Below are positions 48,529-61,700 of a stretch of 64,000 nt of DNA, piece by piece (positions within the stretch are counted from its first letter, which is position 1; each line of letters starts with the position of its first letter). The stretch covers positions 42,589,240-42,653,239 of the forward strand of contig NC_134646.1 in NCBI RefSeq assembly GCF_030463565.1, written 5' to 3'. This DNA comes from Pelecanus crispus (lineage: Eukaryota; Chordata; Aves; Pelecaniformes; Pelecanidae). Under the pieces are notes generated by a model. That model was not told the DNA's origin. It saw only the letters and a list, made by a program, of their open reading frames with translations, and searched no databases. The position numbers and the translations under genes were made by a program.

Positions 48529-50410
48529 TTCCCAAATACTTTTCCTGCTAAACCTTCCTTAAAGACTGTATTAGTCTTAGCCTGTGAAGTGCTGATACCT
48601 GATCAAGGGTGATGGGGGTAGTGGGTGCTTAGCCTCTCTTAGCAGCATAACCCAAATGTGTGTCCTTGCTAGGTCAGTCTTACCATCTGGGGTGGGATTT
48701 GGACTCCCATGAGTAATTTTACTGATATCTGTCATTAGGCTGGCTTCTTTCACAGTGAGGCCCTAAAGAAGGACAAAGCCAGGCTTCCCACTCAGGGGTG
48801 TGAGTTGTTCATGCTCAAATTTATGTGGTCGCTCTATGCGTGAGGTAACACAATAAAACAAGATAATCCTTGCTGAGATTGTGTACAGTGTATGCAAACT
48901 TTGTATCTTAGATATAATTAACACCTGCTTTTACTGCATCTCAAGGGCCTACAACTGAAGCTGTAAAAGTGCTCTTTTTTCAACTGTTCAGGCTGGTAAC
49001 AGGTAGGTCCCAGATACTGTGAATTTCTGCAACTTGACCAAATAGGGGAATACCCAAAGTCAGTTTAGGGTTTTACCTAGTGACATACTTAAAAAACTCC
49101 AGTGAGTTCCATGCAGATTTTATGGACCTGCTAGAATAATTTGACCTACCATAATTTCTAAGCAAATAAAATGCTTTGAAACCAGCCACAACTAAGATCC
49201 CCCAAAGATGCTGATGCAGGATGGATTCACCTGTATTTTAAAAGTTGTTTGCATTCTGCTTTCTCCAGTGAGTAGTGCTTGCTGCTTAGTTTTTATGCCA
49301 TAGACCACATGAGAAAACATTTGTGATCTTGTGACAGAAAGCACAGTCCACGAGGCCTCAGATCTGTAGTTAGATATAGTTATAAATCTATATAGGTAAC
49401 TCTTTATAGATGTAGTCCTAACTCTGTTGAACCAATCTTCTTTTGGTAGGTCCCTTTTTCCCTGTTTTTCCTGTTTGTGGAAGAGCTGGAGAAGTTTACC
49501 AGAAACAGAAGGAAACATCCTCTGAGCTATTATTTATGGGTATTCTGTGTGTATTTTAACATTTTCATAAGGAAGGGATCATTTTAGTGAGTGTGCTTAG
49601 CATCACACTGTTCCTTGAACTTGAAATTCCCAGAAGTATTGTAGTGCAGGATGCTGTAGAAGCTGAAAAGTACCTTTTCTTATAAAGTTGTCTTATAAAG
49701 TTTCCAGCTTTGTGAAAAATCTACAGATAACAGGAGTCTGACAGATGCACAGTAGGGTTAGGAATTGTTTCTAGAACTGATGTTTCCAATTGCATCTAGA
49801 CCAGGAGCTGTTTTATGCGACAACCCAAAAAGTTCAGTCTCAGCAGTGGGAGCCCTGGAGCAAGAGCTCCAGGGAAGAGACAAGCCTGGGGAAATGTTGT
49901 GACGGTGTTGAGGAGATGAGTGGTGGTAAGGAAGCTATTGACATTGCGCAAATGAACTTGATGAGCTGCATGGTTTCCTGTGTGTTTGTGTGCAGACCTT
50001 TAACCTGTGTATGAATTTTGGGTCATGCTACTTCTCTTTATAACAAGTATCCTGGCACGCTGTAACAGCGGGATGTGATGTAACACAGTTTCTGTGCTTC
50101 TGATGTCTCAGATATTTCCTCGTGTCTCTCTGCAGGATATTGCCCTCAGTGTTTACCATTGTGAAGTTCAAGTGTAAGGCATTCTTAGTTCATCTTCAAG
50201 ATCTAATTTGCCAGAAGATGTGAAACTGGGAATGCCATACTCATCGCAAAGTCAGGCTTTAAAGAATCTAAGAACATAGATCAGCATTTCTATAAATCAG
50301 GTATTACTCCAAAAAATAAAATGCCTAGTTAGATTTAAACAGACACAGTTAAGCTTTTCAGATGGCAGCATGCATTTACATTTATCTGTAGTTTCCCAAA
50401 GTGGTGTGTG

Positions 50411-50429
50411 TTTTTTTTTTTTTTTTTTT
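50411..50429. repeat. Poly-T run of 19 bases
   Basis: A homopolymer in intron 1. Similar T runs occur at 52497-52515, 58383-58398 and 62341-62355. None is attached to a recognisable retrocopy. Confidence 0.85.
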
Positions 50430-53400
50430 CCATTCTTAGCACAGATTATAATGTATTAAGGATATCTGTTGAGAAGCATACGGAGAGAGATAGGTAGGAC
50501 AAGAATTTCCCATTCTGTAATACTTGTTCATAGTCTGCACTTAGTTGATATTAAAGGTTTTTTGCAGACTTTTGTTTTGTTTCCTTAAAACTGGTGTGAT
50601 CTTCCAATTCAAATACTGTGAACCGTGAAAGATTAGGCAACAAGTCTTAGTTTTGTTGCATATCCACATCAACTGAGGATCCACATCACTGTTCCAGCCT
50701 CTGGACAGCTGGCTGTCCTCAGATAAATCTCTTCTAGCATTTATTCTGTGAGGTATTTAATTTCCTGAAAAAAATCTTAAAGGTTTGGGGAATAGGCTTA
50801 AAGTTGAATTCCTTGATTTTTCCCTGTTGTGGGCCTTGGTCGTCTTTGCACCAGAAAGTCTGTCGTGCACTGGGGAAACTTTTCTCAAGGAAAAAGTTAT
50901 TGAAACATTTACATTCTCACAGTAGTTAGTTTGGATGACTGTTTTTGTTTGTTTTGGTTTGGTTTTTTTACACAAAACACTTAATTGGGATTTTTTTTCC
51001 TTTGAAATTATGCATGAGTTGCTTGCCTTGGAACAGAAGATTTTCATTTTTTTCCCCAGTAAAGCTAGCTACAAATGTGCAAAGAATAGTAATAAAGATG
51101 AACAATTAGATTTACAGCTTCATAACTTGGAAGTTGGTTAGCTTGCTGTTGTTTGACTAAGAACAAATTCTGTATGTATGTGTGCCTGCTTGAGAATGAG
51201 AGGAAAGTAAGAAACACCCTCCTCATTGTGTCTATTTCTCACTTCTGTGAGAATCTAAGGAACTCATTTAGTTTCTTTGCACCTATATAAATAATAATGA
51301 AAAAAAAAGTTTAGATTATCTGGAACAGGGATATTAGTATTTCTCACCACACTCAGGTGTGAAACCTAGTTATGTATTTTATTTGTAAATTATCTGAACA
51401 GGAGAAGTTGATGGTAAATGTTAAGTATAATTATTATACGGTGTCATCTGTAACTGCAATCTAACTTTTGTTTATTGATGTTGTAGCAGCAGCCTTCTAT
51501 ACTGCTAGATTGGGTTTTTTTTAGTTTAGGTCTTGTATTCCAGGACATGTTTTCAGCTGTAAGCACGCTAATTGTGCGGTCTGGTAACATGAAAATTCTC
51601 AAAACCTCTGATTATACGTTTTGAATCTGTTGCATGATTTTGATAATTGAGATCTTTCATCTTTATATTTCAGTCATGCAGTAAATTCTGAAAGGTATAT
51701 TGTGCAGTTTGTACTAATATAGAGGTGGGACTGCTAATATCACTTGCCAAATTGACAGAACTGTGGCTAGTCATGTAGTAAACGCATAGTGTAGACAGCT
51801 GAAACAGAAACAAGCTTTTCTAAATAGTTGGTCCCAAATGGCCTTCATCTTGCTGTGGATAAACTTATAGGGTAAATCAGACTACTGAAAAATTTAGTTT
51901 TTAAGTTGTATTTCTTTTTCAGAATTTTCCACCATTACTTTATGTGTGATGCCCTTTAACGTGGTATCTCAACAACTTTGAAAGAAATTTGTGTGAACAT
52001 AAGGTTTTTTTCTCCTCAACTTCATTGCAAACATTAATTCAATAGTGAAACTCTGGGAAAAATATATTAAATGAATATTTTTAACGTTCTAACTTTCTGA
52101 ATATCCTTCCATACCAAAGGCTCAGTTACATGTCCAGACCACTTTCCATAGCAATCTGTTTCTGAATATATTTCCGGTGTGTCGAATGAGTGACCTGCAA
52201 GGAGCAGTATTACATCACTGCAAAACAAGCCTAATTGACAAATCTAATTGAGCTTGGGATCAGGTCCCCCAGGCAAGCTCAGAAACATTCACCACACCTG
52301 GATGTCTGCCTTATGTCATTCTTATTGCCCCTCTGGAAAACAGGGTTGATAGTCTTATGACATAATTCCATTCACTTCTTTCTGGAGAGAAACGGTCATG
52401 GCTGTAGTGCATGGTATTGACAGAAGGGCTGTAAAATGGAAGAGTCAACTTCTGGTTTTCACAGACACATGGGACCTTGTGGAGGAAAACAGACCCTTTT
52501 TTTTTTTTTTTTTTTCCTTCCTGGATGAATTACAGTACTCTAAACTTTATAACAGTGAACAAATTAAACATTCTTAGCAACAATTTCTGTTACATGAAAC
52601 ACTTAAAATTATAATTTTGCTTAAATTACATGGGAGTTCTAATTTTAAAATAGCCATAAATCATGGCTAAAGTTGGTGCTACTCAGCAAAATAAGTTCAG
52701 TTGTACCAGGACTGTCATTGTCAGTATAATGGCACATCTTATCAGGATTCAAACTTTCTGAGGTTTCTAGGTTGGTATTCTCACGTCATCGATGAACTAT
52801 GAGATTTTTAATATTACATAAAGAATAGTAAGTATTGGAACTCTTATCTGATTAGGGAATAATCAACAAAATCAGGACACAAAAATGTAAAGAAAAGATG
52901 TTTATTTTAAAACTTATTTTCAGTGCATTTAAATCTGAATTTAGCAGTTATCTGTCTTGCTGTCCTGATGAATTTCATCCCTTTTCCTAGAAAAATTGAA
53001 TGACAGAGATACATTGTTGCATTTGAAAAGTGCCAGTACCTCTCCAGCCACATTGTGCTCCTTGGATATTGTAAACTGTATGGCGGAGTTTAAATATCAG
53101 CTCGTGGAAGAAGTGAGGGGCCATGGACATCAGCTGAGAGGATTGTTTCTAAAGAGCTGTGCAGATGGGTTACATTATTCTCATGCTAGTAGCAGCCGTT
53201 AAACATATTCCTAGTAATAACTCTAATTGTTATTAAACAAAAATGAATCCTTTTTATTGGTGTCTGACATTTTAATAGGTGCTAGTTAGGTACATTCTTG
53301 CTGTCGGGGGTATTGTATCACTAAAGACCTTCAACAGTGTTCCACTTCTCCAATAAAGTATAAAGAATTTTGAACAGGGCATAGTGATTCTAGAAAGAGT

Positions 53401-56400
53401 GGCCAAGAGGCAGAGCTTCTCTGTGTTTCCAGATGATGTACTCAGATAAGTAAAGAAAATAATTTCAGATGGTTCTTATATAATATCAAGATTTATTTAA
53501 ACAGTTTACTTGCACAGCCAATTATATTTGCTTTCATGAAGAGTAGTTTTAGAACAACTCTGCGGGTGTGAGAACATGAAGATGAACTGCCCAATTTCTC
53601 CATCTGGTAAAATGTCCTTATATTTATAACAAATTTGCATACATCTTCATATTTACTTGTACTCATTTTTTCCCCTTACTCAACATTACTCTTACGATTG
53701 TGCTCTTGCTTTTATTTGCAGGTGGGTTAAGCTCCACTACTTGACAGCTGGTTTCATGCTTACAATTGTCTATTTCATCCCTTGTAAAGGTGTATATACA
53801 TATAGGCAAATTGATAAATTAGGTATTTTGTGTTCAGGCAATCCGCTTAGCCCTTTGCTGACAAAGAGCATAGCGTGTTTCCATGCAAAACTGCCAGCGT
53901 CATGATGAAAGCGTGTTGCCCATCTTTTTGTGATCTTCTTCATTTTAGTACCAGGATCTTTGATCTGTCCATCAGCCCATCCTTTTGTCATTGTATAAAC
54001 TGCTCAGTTTTTCTCTAACTATGCAGCTATTCAAGACTATTGATTCAGGACTAAATTCTGGAGTCCTTATTCTGTTGTTACTGATATGCCATAATGGCTT
54101 TATGTTCTGAAAACTAATACAGATTAATCTTTTGTGCCTGGAAAAGAAATTATTAAAATAAAAAAAAAACCAAACCACAAACCCACAACAAACCCTCAGA
54201 CAAAAAAATAATAATCAAGCCTATAAATAGCTAAGGAACCAGATTCATGCTCATAAGTGTTTTAGTCCACAAGGGTTAGATTATTGGAAAAACTGTTTAA
54301 TGAAAACAGGGTAAAAAGATGTTCAAATTAGAAAAGAGAAAATGAAAGAGAAGGGGCGTGATAAACGTACAATTCAAGAAATTATACAAGAAGATAAACC
54401 AGAAGATTTTTTTTTCTACTCCTATTAGTCTGTTAAATTCTGAAGTGGCAAATTCTGAACTAAGACAAGGAGATACGTGGGGTGTTTACACAACTTCCTT
54501 TAGATTGAAATATGCTAAAGGATTCCACTGAGGCAGTATTCGGATATATGATATGACATTTACATAGATAGCAGGGGTATCTGGAGCTCTGATAGTTAAT
54601 AATGATAACGTTTTCAAGTGGATATTATACCTCAGGCTTCAGAGTTCAAGCCAGTCTTTAGTAGCTGGAAACCAGGATGAACCCTGAAGTGTGGCAAGAT
54701 TATCCTTGTCTACCTACTGCAGATTCTTGTTCCTTTCTGTGAAGCAGCTGGTGGTGACTGCTGTCAGAGACAGGACCTTGGATATGATCCAGTGTTGCCG
54801 TTCCTTTGTTCCTCAGCCCTCCCTAAATGCTATTTCAAAAGCTCATGTCTTGTAGCATGCCTGAAAGATAAATGCAATTTGGCTATTTTGGGAAGTGAAT
54901 GAATTTCAAAGCTCAGTATGACTGTAAATGCATTGACCAACTGTATTTGGTAAAAATGAATGTATGCAAGCACACAAGAAGAAAACTGCATTTACCTAAT
55001 ACATAGAGATTCTCATTATGGGTCCAGTGGAGCACTTGTATACATGTTTATCTTCAAACACATGTATGCACATGCTCACCTGATTACCTAAGGAAGTATC
55101 ATTGAAGCGTAGATGCCTGTAGAAGTATCTGTAGAGGATCTTTAAAGTTGTGTGTACAGACTGTGTGGGTGCCTTTCCCCCCCAGCCCTCTACTGGGAAA
55201 TGCCACATTAATCTGTGTGTTAAACCTGATCTAGAGGCTATTGAACTCAGTGGGAATGTTTCCAGTTACTTTGGAGATAATATTTATAGGTGGATAAGTA
55301 ATGAAGTGCAGAGCTGACTGATTTACTCCTGTGTACTTGGGGTATGGCTGGCTTGTATTCGTGTGCGCACATGCTTTGCAGTCACATTAATGAAGGCGGT
55401 TGGATTTTTGCCCCAGTTTCTGTAGTTGTCATCACCAACACAAGAGTATCGTGAAATCTTGCATTCAGTGACCTTGTGATTGCAGGTTCTTTCTTGCTGG
55501 ACTGGGTTGTGAAAAAAATCCAGCAGCTTGCAAAAGCATCTGATTCCTGTGCCGCCTGCCCCCGCCCCCCTGCCCCGAAGCCTCGGGATAAGACTGGATT
55601 TAGGTTAGTGCAATAATTTCTCAGCCTTTAGAGATAGGTTTCTTCTTGTCACAGCTGAATACTTTATTAATTGTTCAATCTGATGAATGGCTAAAGATGC
55701 TGACGAACATGATGGTTGCAGTTGCGTATACAGTTCCTTATCTATGTAATTTCAAGAAATGTAAAGTCAAGGATAATAAGCCATTTGTTACAAAATACAG
55801 CAGGCGTGTGAAACTGGTGTCAATGTAGTTTGTAATAATATCAGCAAAATCATGTACCATTAGCTAAAGTTTGACATGCACTGAAAGTCTCTTCAGTAAT
55901 TTACAGTATCCCCAAATGAAAACATTTCCTATCCCAGAGGCTGCTAGAAGCTAAAGTGATCTTGGAAAACTACTAGGAACAGGTGTACTAATATCCTCAT
56001 TTATTTAATAAGTTGAAGAATTAGTTAAGTGGTAAAACAAAAACAGAGAAGACAGTGTAGTTTGTTTGTTTGGTTGGTTTTTTTTTCCCCTCAAAGCTAG
56101 GTATAGTTTGGATGGATTGCAAAAACTCTAGATTTCCGTATAGCCCTAAGTATCCTTATGACATAGCCTAACTCAGTGCAAATCTTGTGTTTAACCACAT
56201 AATTTGTTACTTTTGTAAAAGTAAAAAACAAACAAAAAGTAACAAACTTCTGTTTTATTTCTGATGTTGTTTCTTCAATGTGTTAAACTTTAATCATGGC
56301 CTGAGTGAGAAATGCAGGTGATAAATGAGTCTAGATTTGACTGAGGATTCTTGTTTGAAGAAATTCCTTTACTTGGCTTTAGTTACAGAGTTTTCTGGAG

Positions 56401-58730
56401 TTATTAGCAGGGGAAGGAAGGAGAAAAATCTTTGCCCATCATGAAAAGATTCTCCTTTTACAGTTTGTAGATCCTTTGATCCCCAAATTGAAGGAGCAGT
56501 GGAGGGTAGAGGAGAGGGTTTCCTTTTTTCCCAGTCCTTTATCTGCATTCTTGAGGATGAAACCCTTTCACACATAGTGTGAAGTACAGGTGAAAATATA
56601 GGAATCCAGTTCAGGTCTTTTGGATGTTTTCATTCATAATATGTTTACATTGGAAGAAGCTGAGTTAAGTATGAATTGTAGCACTGATGGGTCACTGTCA
56701 GTGTGCCTACAGAAGTGAAACTTGGGTAAAGAGAATTTATAACACAGGCTCCCTTTTGCATTATGGAAGAGAGCCAAATACAGAGATGCCTCCTTGATCA
56801 GTGACTGTGTTTATGGAGATACACAGATCCTGAGGGTGCTAAAACTAAAATGTTAGAAATGCAAGCTATTCTATGGTGATTTAAGTCAACAATGTGTAAA
56901 GCCAGGTAGTCATGACAATTTTTTCAACTTGGACAAAATTAATTTTTCTTGGCTATTTTCAGAGATTTTAAAAAAGTGTCTGTTAGATTTATTTGGAGTA
57001 TGGTACAGCATTCCAACACATATAATGTATTTTTTCTGATTCATTGATCTAGTCATTCCAGGCCCAAGGTTGTATAGGAAGTCAAAGGTTTCCTGAATTA
57101 TTTAGAAAGACTTGATTAAAAATGTAAACCTTTTGTTTGTCTTTCCTAATTATGAACAAGCTCAGACTAAAGAATGGCCCTAAGGAAAAAATCAACAAAA
57201 ATTAACATAAATAGTAATACTCAGTTCTAACTACATAACTTTATAGAAGAAGAAAAATTATTTGACCCTTGGTTTCTGCTCACATACTCTGGCTTGGCCT
57301 CATTGACTCTAAATGTCCTAGGTCTTATCAATGGAGAAATTATCCTCTCCTTCTAACAAACAGATGATGTTTCACAGAAATCAGCTAAGATTTAGATAAA
57401 ATTTTGAATCCACTTGCATGTGCTAAAGAAACAAGTTAGCAATCCCATTCTTATGTGCTAATCAATTCTGATTTCTTTTAGTTCTTTATGGCTGTTCTGG
57501 TATCAAGATAAATCCTTTCTATAGCTGGCTGTCCATTGGAAAGGAGCACACATGAGACTTGCTCCTGCACTGACAGAGCTGCAGGGACCCCTTGCCCGCC
57601 AGGGCACTGCTGAACACACACTGCACCTTTCCTTCCTCCTTTCTTCATAATCAGTTTTGGATTTAGTTTTCCTTCCTGTTTGTTGTCTGAAGAGCCTACG
57701 TTTAAGGTTGGATAGGTGCTTAGAGAAGTCATAGGGAATAAACTGACATCACAAAGTGCTGCATAGGTTATCTTCCAGGGGAAGTCAGGTAACCAGGTAA
57801 AAAACCGAGGTGCAAATGAGAGATGAATTATCCTGTAGACAACTTCCAGCAGAAACTTCTGTGAGTGCATTTTGAGTGCAGATCAAACCGCGCTCTGTAT
57901 TTAGTTGCTGCTAAGGTACTAAATTTTAATTGAAACAATGATACGCATATCTAAATTCCTAGTGGTATTTTGTTCCAACATGTCATTCAGTTAAATATGG
58001 ATGAATTGTTTGGCACAGGTCTTTTGCTTTTGCCCGCTGCTGTGGATTGTTCAGTGGCTCTTCCACCTGGTAAAATGCCATGGCTTATGAAGATTGTGTG
58101 TCTGAAAGTTTGTTAGGCTTTTTCTTTCTGTAAGGTTGGTCTAAGAAAAGATAGTTACTTTCCTTCCAGACTTTCAGTTTCATCTCTTTGCACCATCATA
58201 GCTACAGTAGCACTGCCTCGTATCCTCCCATGGGATACAGCAGATCCCGTAGGTGGGATGTGGAAGAGCCTGCATTAGTGATGTGTTACAAGCCCTGGAT
58301 TGTGTTAGGTGGGCCATGGTGTGGACTGTACAGTAGGGAACCATGCCCAGGGCAGGGACCCACTGCAGCCAATTAAGGTAAATTTTTTTTTTTTTTTTAA
58401 TCATAAAGTAGTGTCTTCATTTTTTATCCAATTTCTGTTTCCTGGCACATTTATGCAGAAATACTAAGTGCATTATGTTTATGTGCCGCAACTTATAAGG
58501 CTGAATTCTTCACCCAAACCGCAGTCCCTCTAAGGATCTCTTGTTACTTCTAATGAGATGAAAGGCATGGTGACATTCACCATAATGAGCTCAGAATTTG
58601 AACCTGAGAAAAATTTTATTTAGGGCCACTTTACTGAGACTTACTGGAGTATGTTTTTTTAACAGTGCATTAAAATGGAGGCAAGACTAATTGGGGCATA
58701 ATTAGCTTTTTGGTGTTCTGTGAAGTTTTA

Positions 58731-58746
58731 ATATATATATATATAT
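58731..58746. repeat. (AT)8 microsatellite
   Basis: Eight AT dinucleotides flanked by TTTA and ACACGCAC in intron 1. It is a simple repeat, probably polymorphic. Confidence 0.9.
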
Positions 58747-61700
58747 ACACGCACATTGCAATGGAGGATTCTTTCCAAAGTGGCATTATGTTAGACTAAT
58801 TTCCAAGTGTAAATAGCTGTTTTTAAGAAACAACTAGTTGCTGGTCATACACCATACAGAAGCAGATAATCCATGCAATTTAACTGGGCCCTTTGAATTG
58901 GATGCAAAGGAAAACTCATTTAAAATGCTTTTGCTGTTGTTCCCCCTCTATGGAGGGAAATTATATAGAGAGAAGATGTAGCAAGGGGAAGCATAGAGGA
59001 ACTGTTCTGTGCTGTGAGCCAAAGGACATCATTAGGAACACTCCTATTATCTGGAAGCCTGACTTCCTGTCTCAGTTTCCTCATGGGTCTCAATGAATGG
59101 CAGAAGAAATGGAACACTTTCCTGCTTGGCCAAAAACTCCGCTAAATGACTCCTTTGGCTGCATGCCACGCCGTGCTCGGGAGTAAATCCTGCAGCTCCC
59201 CCCTGAGTCCGGAGGGTACTTGCTGCAGTTCCTAGGGGCCAGTGGAGTGAATTTTAGAAAGCCTGTAGTAGCAAGGCAGACCCAACCTTTCCATCAACGC
59301 TGCGATGCTTTACATTTTGAGAAATTTTTTTTGTGATAAAGAGTGGTAGACGTGTTGATATTTGTTAACGTAAACTTCCATGAGAATTAAGGGATGTTAA
59401 AGAACTGACGTATGTTAGGGTTTTCATATGGGGTAAATGATTCTACTACAATGAAAATAGTATAGCGTACCTCACAAAAAGTACCAAAGACATGTTTAAA
59501 GTAAAAATACTTATGCATTCAGTACAACAACTAATTTTCAGGTTTTTTTTCCCAAAAGTTTTACCACATGAATTAATACACATACTGAAGTACTAAATAT
59601 AGTTTTATTGTAAAGTATAAAAATAGTTTAATAAAGCTTATTGTATGCCTCTTAAGAAAGAATGAAACATAAGTTGCAGACATCCTATTAAGTGTTGCTT
59701 CCATATGTGATGCATCTGTCATCTTCTATGTACAGAAGAGGATTTTTTTAATAATTTTTGTCTTTTTTTATTTGTTGTCTTTGGTGCGTTTTCTCTAACA
59801 TACATATTAAACCCCAAAACATTCAGAATCCTATCTTAGCTCTGTTTTAAATTAAAGCCACAGCACCAAACTTCTGGTTCAGTTGTTACTGTCAGCTTCT
59901 ATATTTTCTATTTTAACTATGTTTGGCATATAAGAAACTCACAGCTGACTCAAGGGAAACTTGGCAAAATGTACACCATTTCCCAATAGCCTTTCTCTAT
60001 AATAGAAGAGATACTAGGACAGCATTTAATAATTTTTGGCTTGTTTTGCCATATGCATCCAGGAGGAAAAATATTCTTAATTCCCTGGAGACAGGAAACG
60101 CTCACCATAGTTTGCACTTTGTGTCATTTTTCAAAGGACTCGTTCTCAAGCAGCTGTCCAGCTGGAAATTTGGGGGATACATGGAAAAGAGTACAGAAAA
60201 GACTTAACAGCGCGTAGTTTTTTTTTCCTGCTAGTTTGTCTCATAGTTTTTACTATGTATCCCTCGTTCAGACTTTATAGAATTTTAATGTAAACTTAAT
60301 CGGTGTGATTTTCATGGAGTACCATCAGAGAGGGTGATGCAAACCAGCATTTGTCCCACTGGAAGAGTTGTCAGCTTTTTAGCCCGCGTGGATGCAATCG
60401 TGCTGTGCAGGCCTGATGCCAAGGTCACTTGTTTTCAGGGAAGCAGGACTGCTGGGTTATGCCCCTCTTGTCAACTGGTCCTTTGGTCTGTCTTCAGCCG
60501 CCGTTTTCAAGGCAGCTAAGCAGTTTCCGAGAGGAGCTCCGCTTGGCTGACGAGCGGCACTCCCCGCGTTGGTACCTGTGTGTTTTGAGACTTGGCGCTA
60601 CGGGAGGCAAAGTAGATGGCATTTTCTGAGAGTTGGCTACAGGAGGAAGGTGGAGACTGCCATTTTTTTATGGCAGTTTTTTGATATTAAAGTCCTGATT
60701 TTGAAAGCTGAATGTTGGGAGATCTCATTTATTCCCACTGTTTCTCCTGCTCCGAGCAATGCTACTTTGCCCTTTCTGTTTCCCCTACGGGTCCGTTGTC
60801 TCCCAGCCATCCTTTTCCGTATTTCCTCCTGATTCAGAGGAAGAGGGAGAAGACTCCTGTGCCTACCTGCTGTTCCCAGGGGATGCTGGTGAGATGCCAG
60901 TGACTCTTCCTCATCATTTATGCATGTGGCACTAACATACTGGAGAGAAGTTGATGTGTACTGTTAATGTGCCTCTATTGCTGGTGTCTGCAGCTAAGAA
61001 TTTCTGGTTATTTTAAAAACGTGTCATATAGTTCCACATAATACATGAGAAAAAAAAGTGTTCCTACTTTATAAGACTTTTTTTGAGCTCCAAGGAGAGG
61101 GAACACTAAATGGTGCAGAGGGCAGTGTGAATATATGTTTGCATATAACACAACTGTATGTATATGGTTTTAAAAGTGTGTGTGAGAATGAGGTATGCGG
61201 TAACTGAATTTTAAGGATACTTGTATCCTTGGACAGTAACTTGATTACAAATTAAACATAACAAATTAGAATATTCAAATTCTGTTCCATTTTTATATAT
61301 CTTATAATCAATCACAACAAAATAATATCAAAAGCTAGTATATGATATAGTTAAAACTACTGCTCAGGAAGAATAATAAAATTACACTTTTGGTAATAGA
61401 CAATGAAATATATTTATGCCAAACTTAAATTGGCCAGCACACAAAATGTTGCCTTGAAGTATATACAGTACAAGTGTACAAAGTCAAAGTACCTATGTTA
61501 TTTGTGCTTTGCTTCTTGTGGAAGCAAAACTAGCTGTTCCAGTAAGAGTCAAAATCAGCTTTGTTTTTCTGTTGTCTGCAGTCAGAATCTGCCCCTGGCT
61601 TTACCCAAAGGGCTATGTTTGGTTAACAAGTGTAATATATTGTCAGTGGTTCTAATAATTTGTTGTGTAGTCAATTTTTATCTTAAATGGTAACTGATAG

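Noticed and set aside
57478..57870. 130-codon minus-strand frame in intron 1
   Set aside because: No recognised motif, no start or splice context, and composition like the surroundings.
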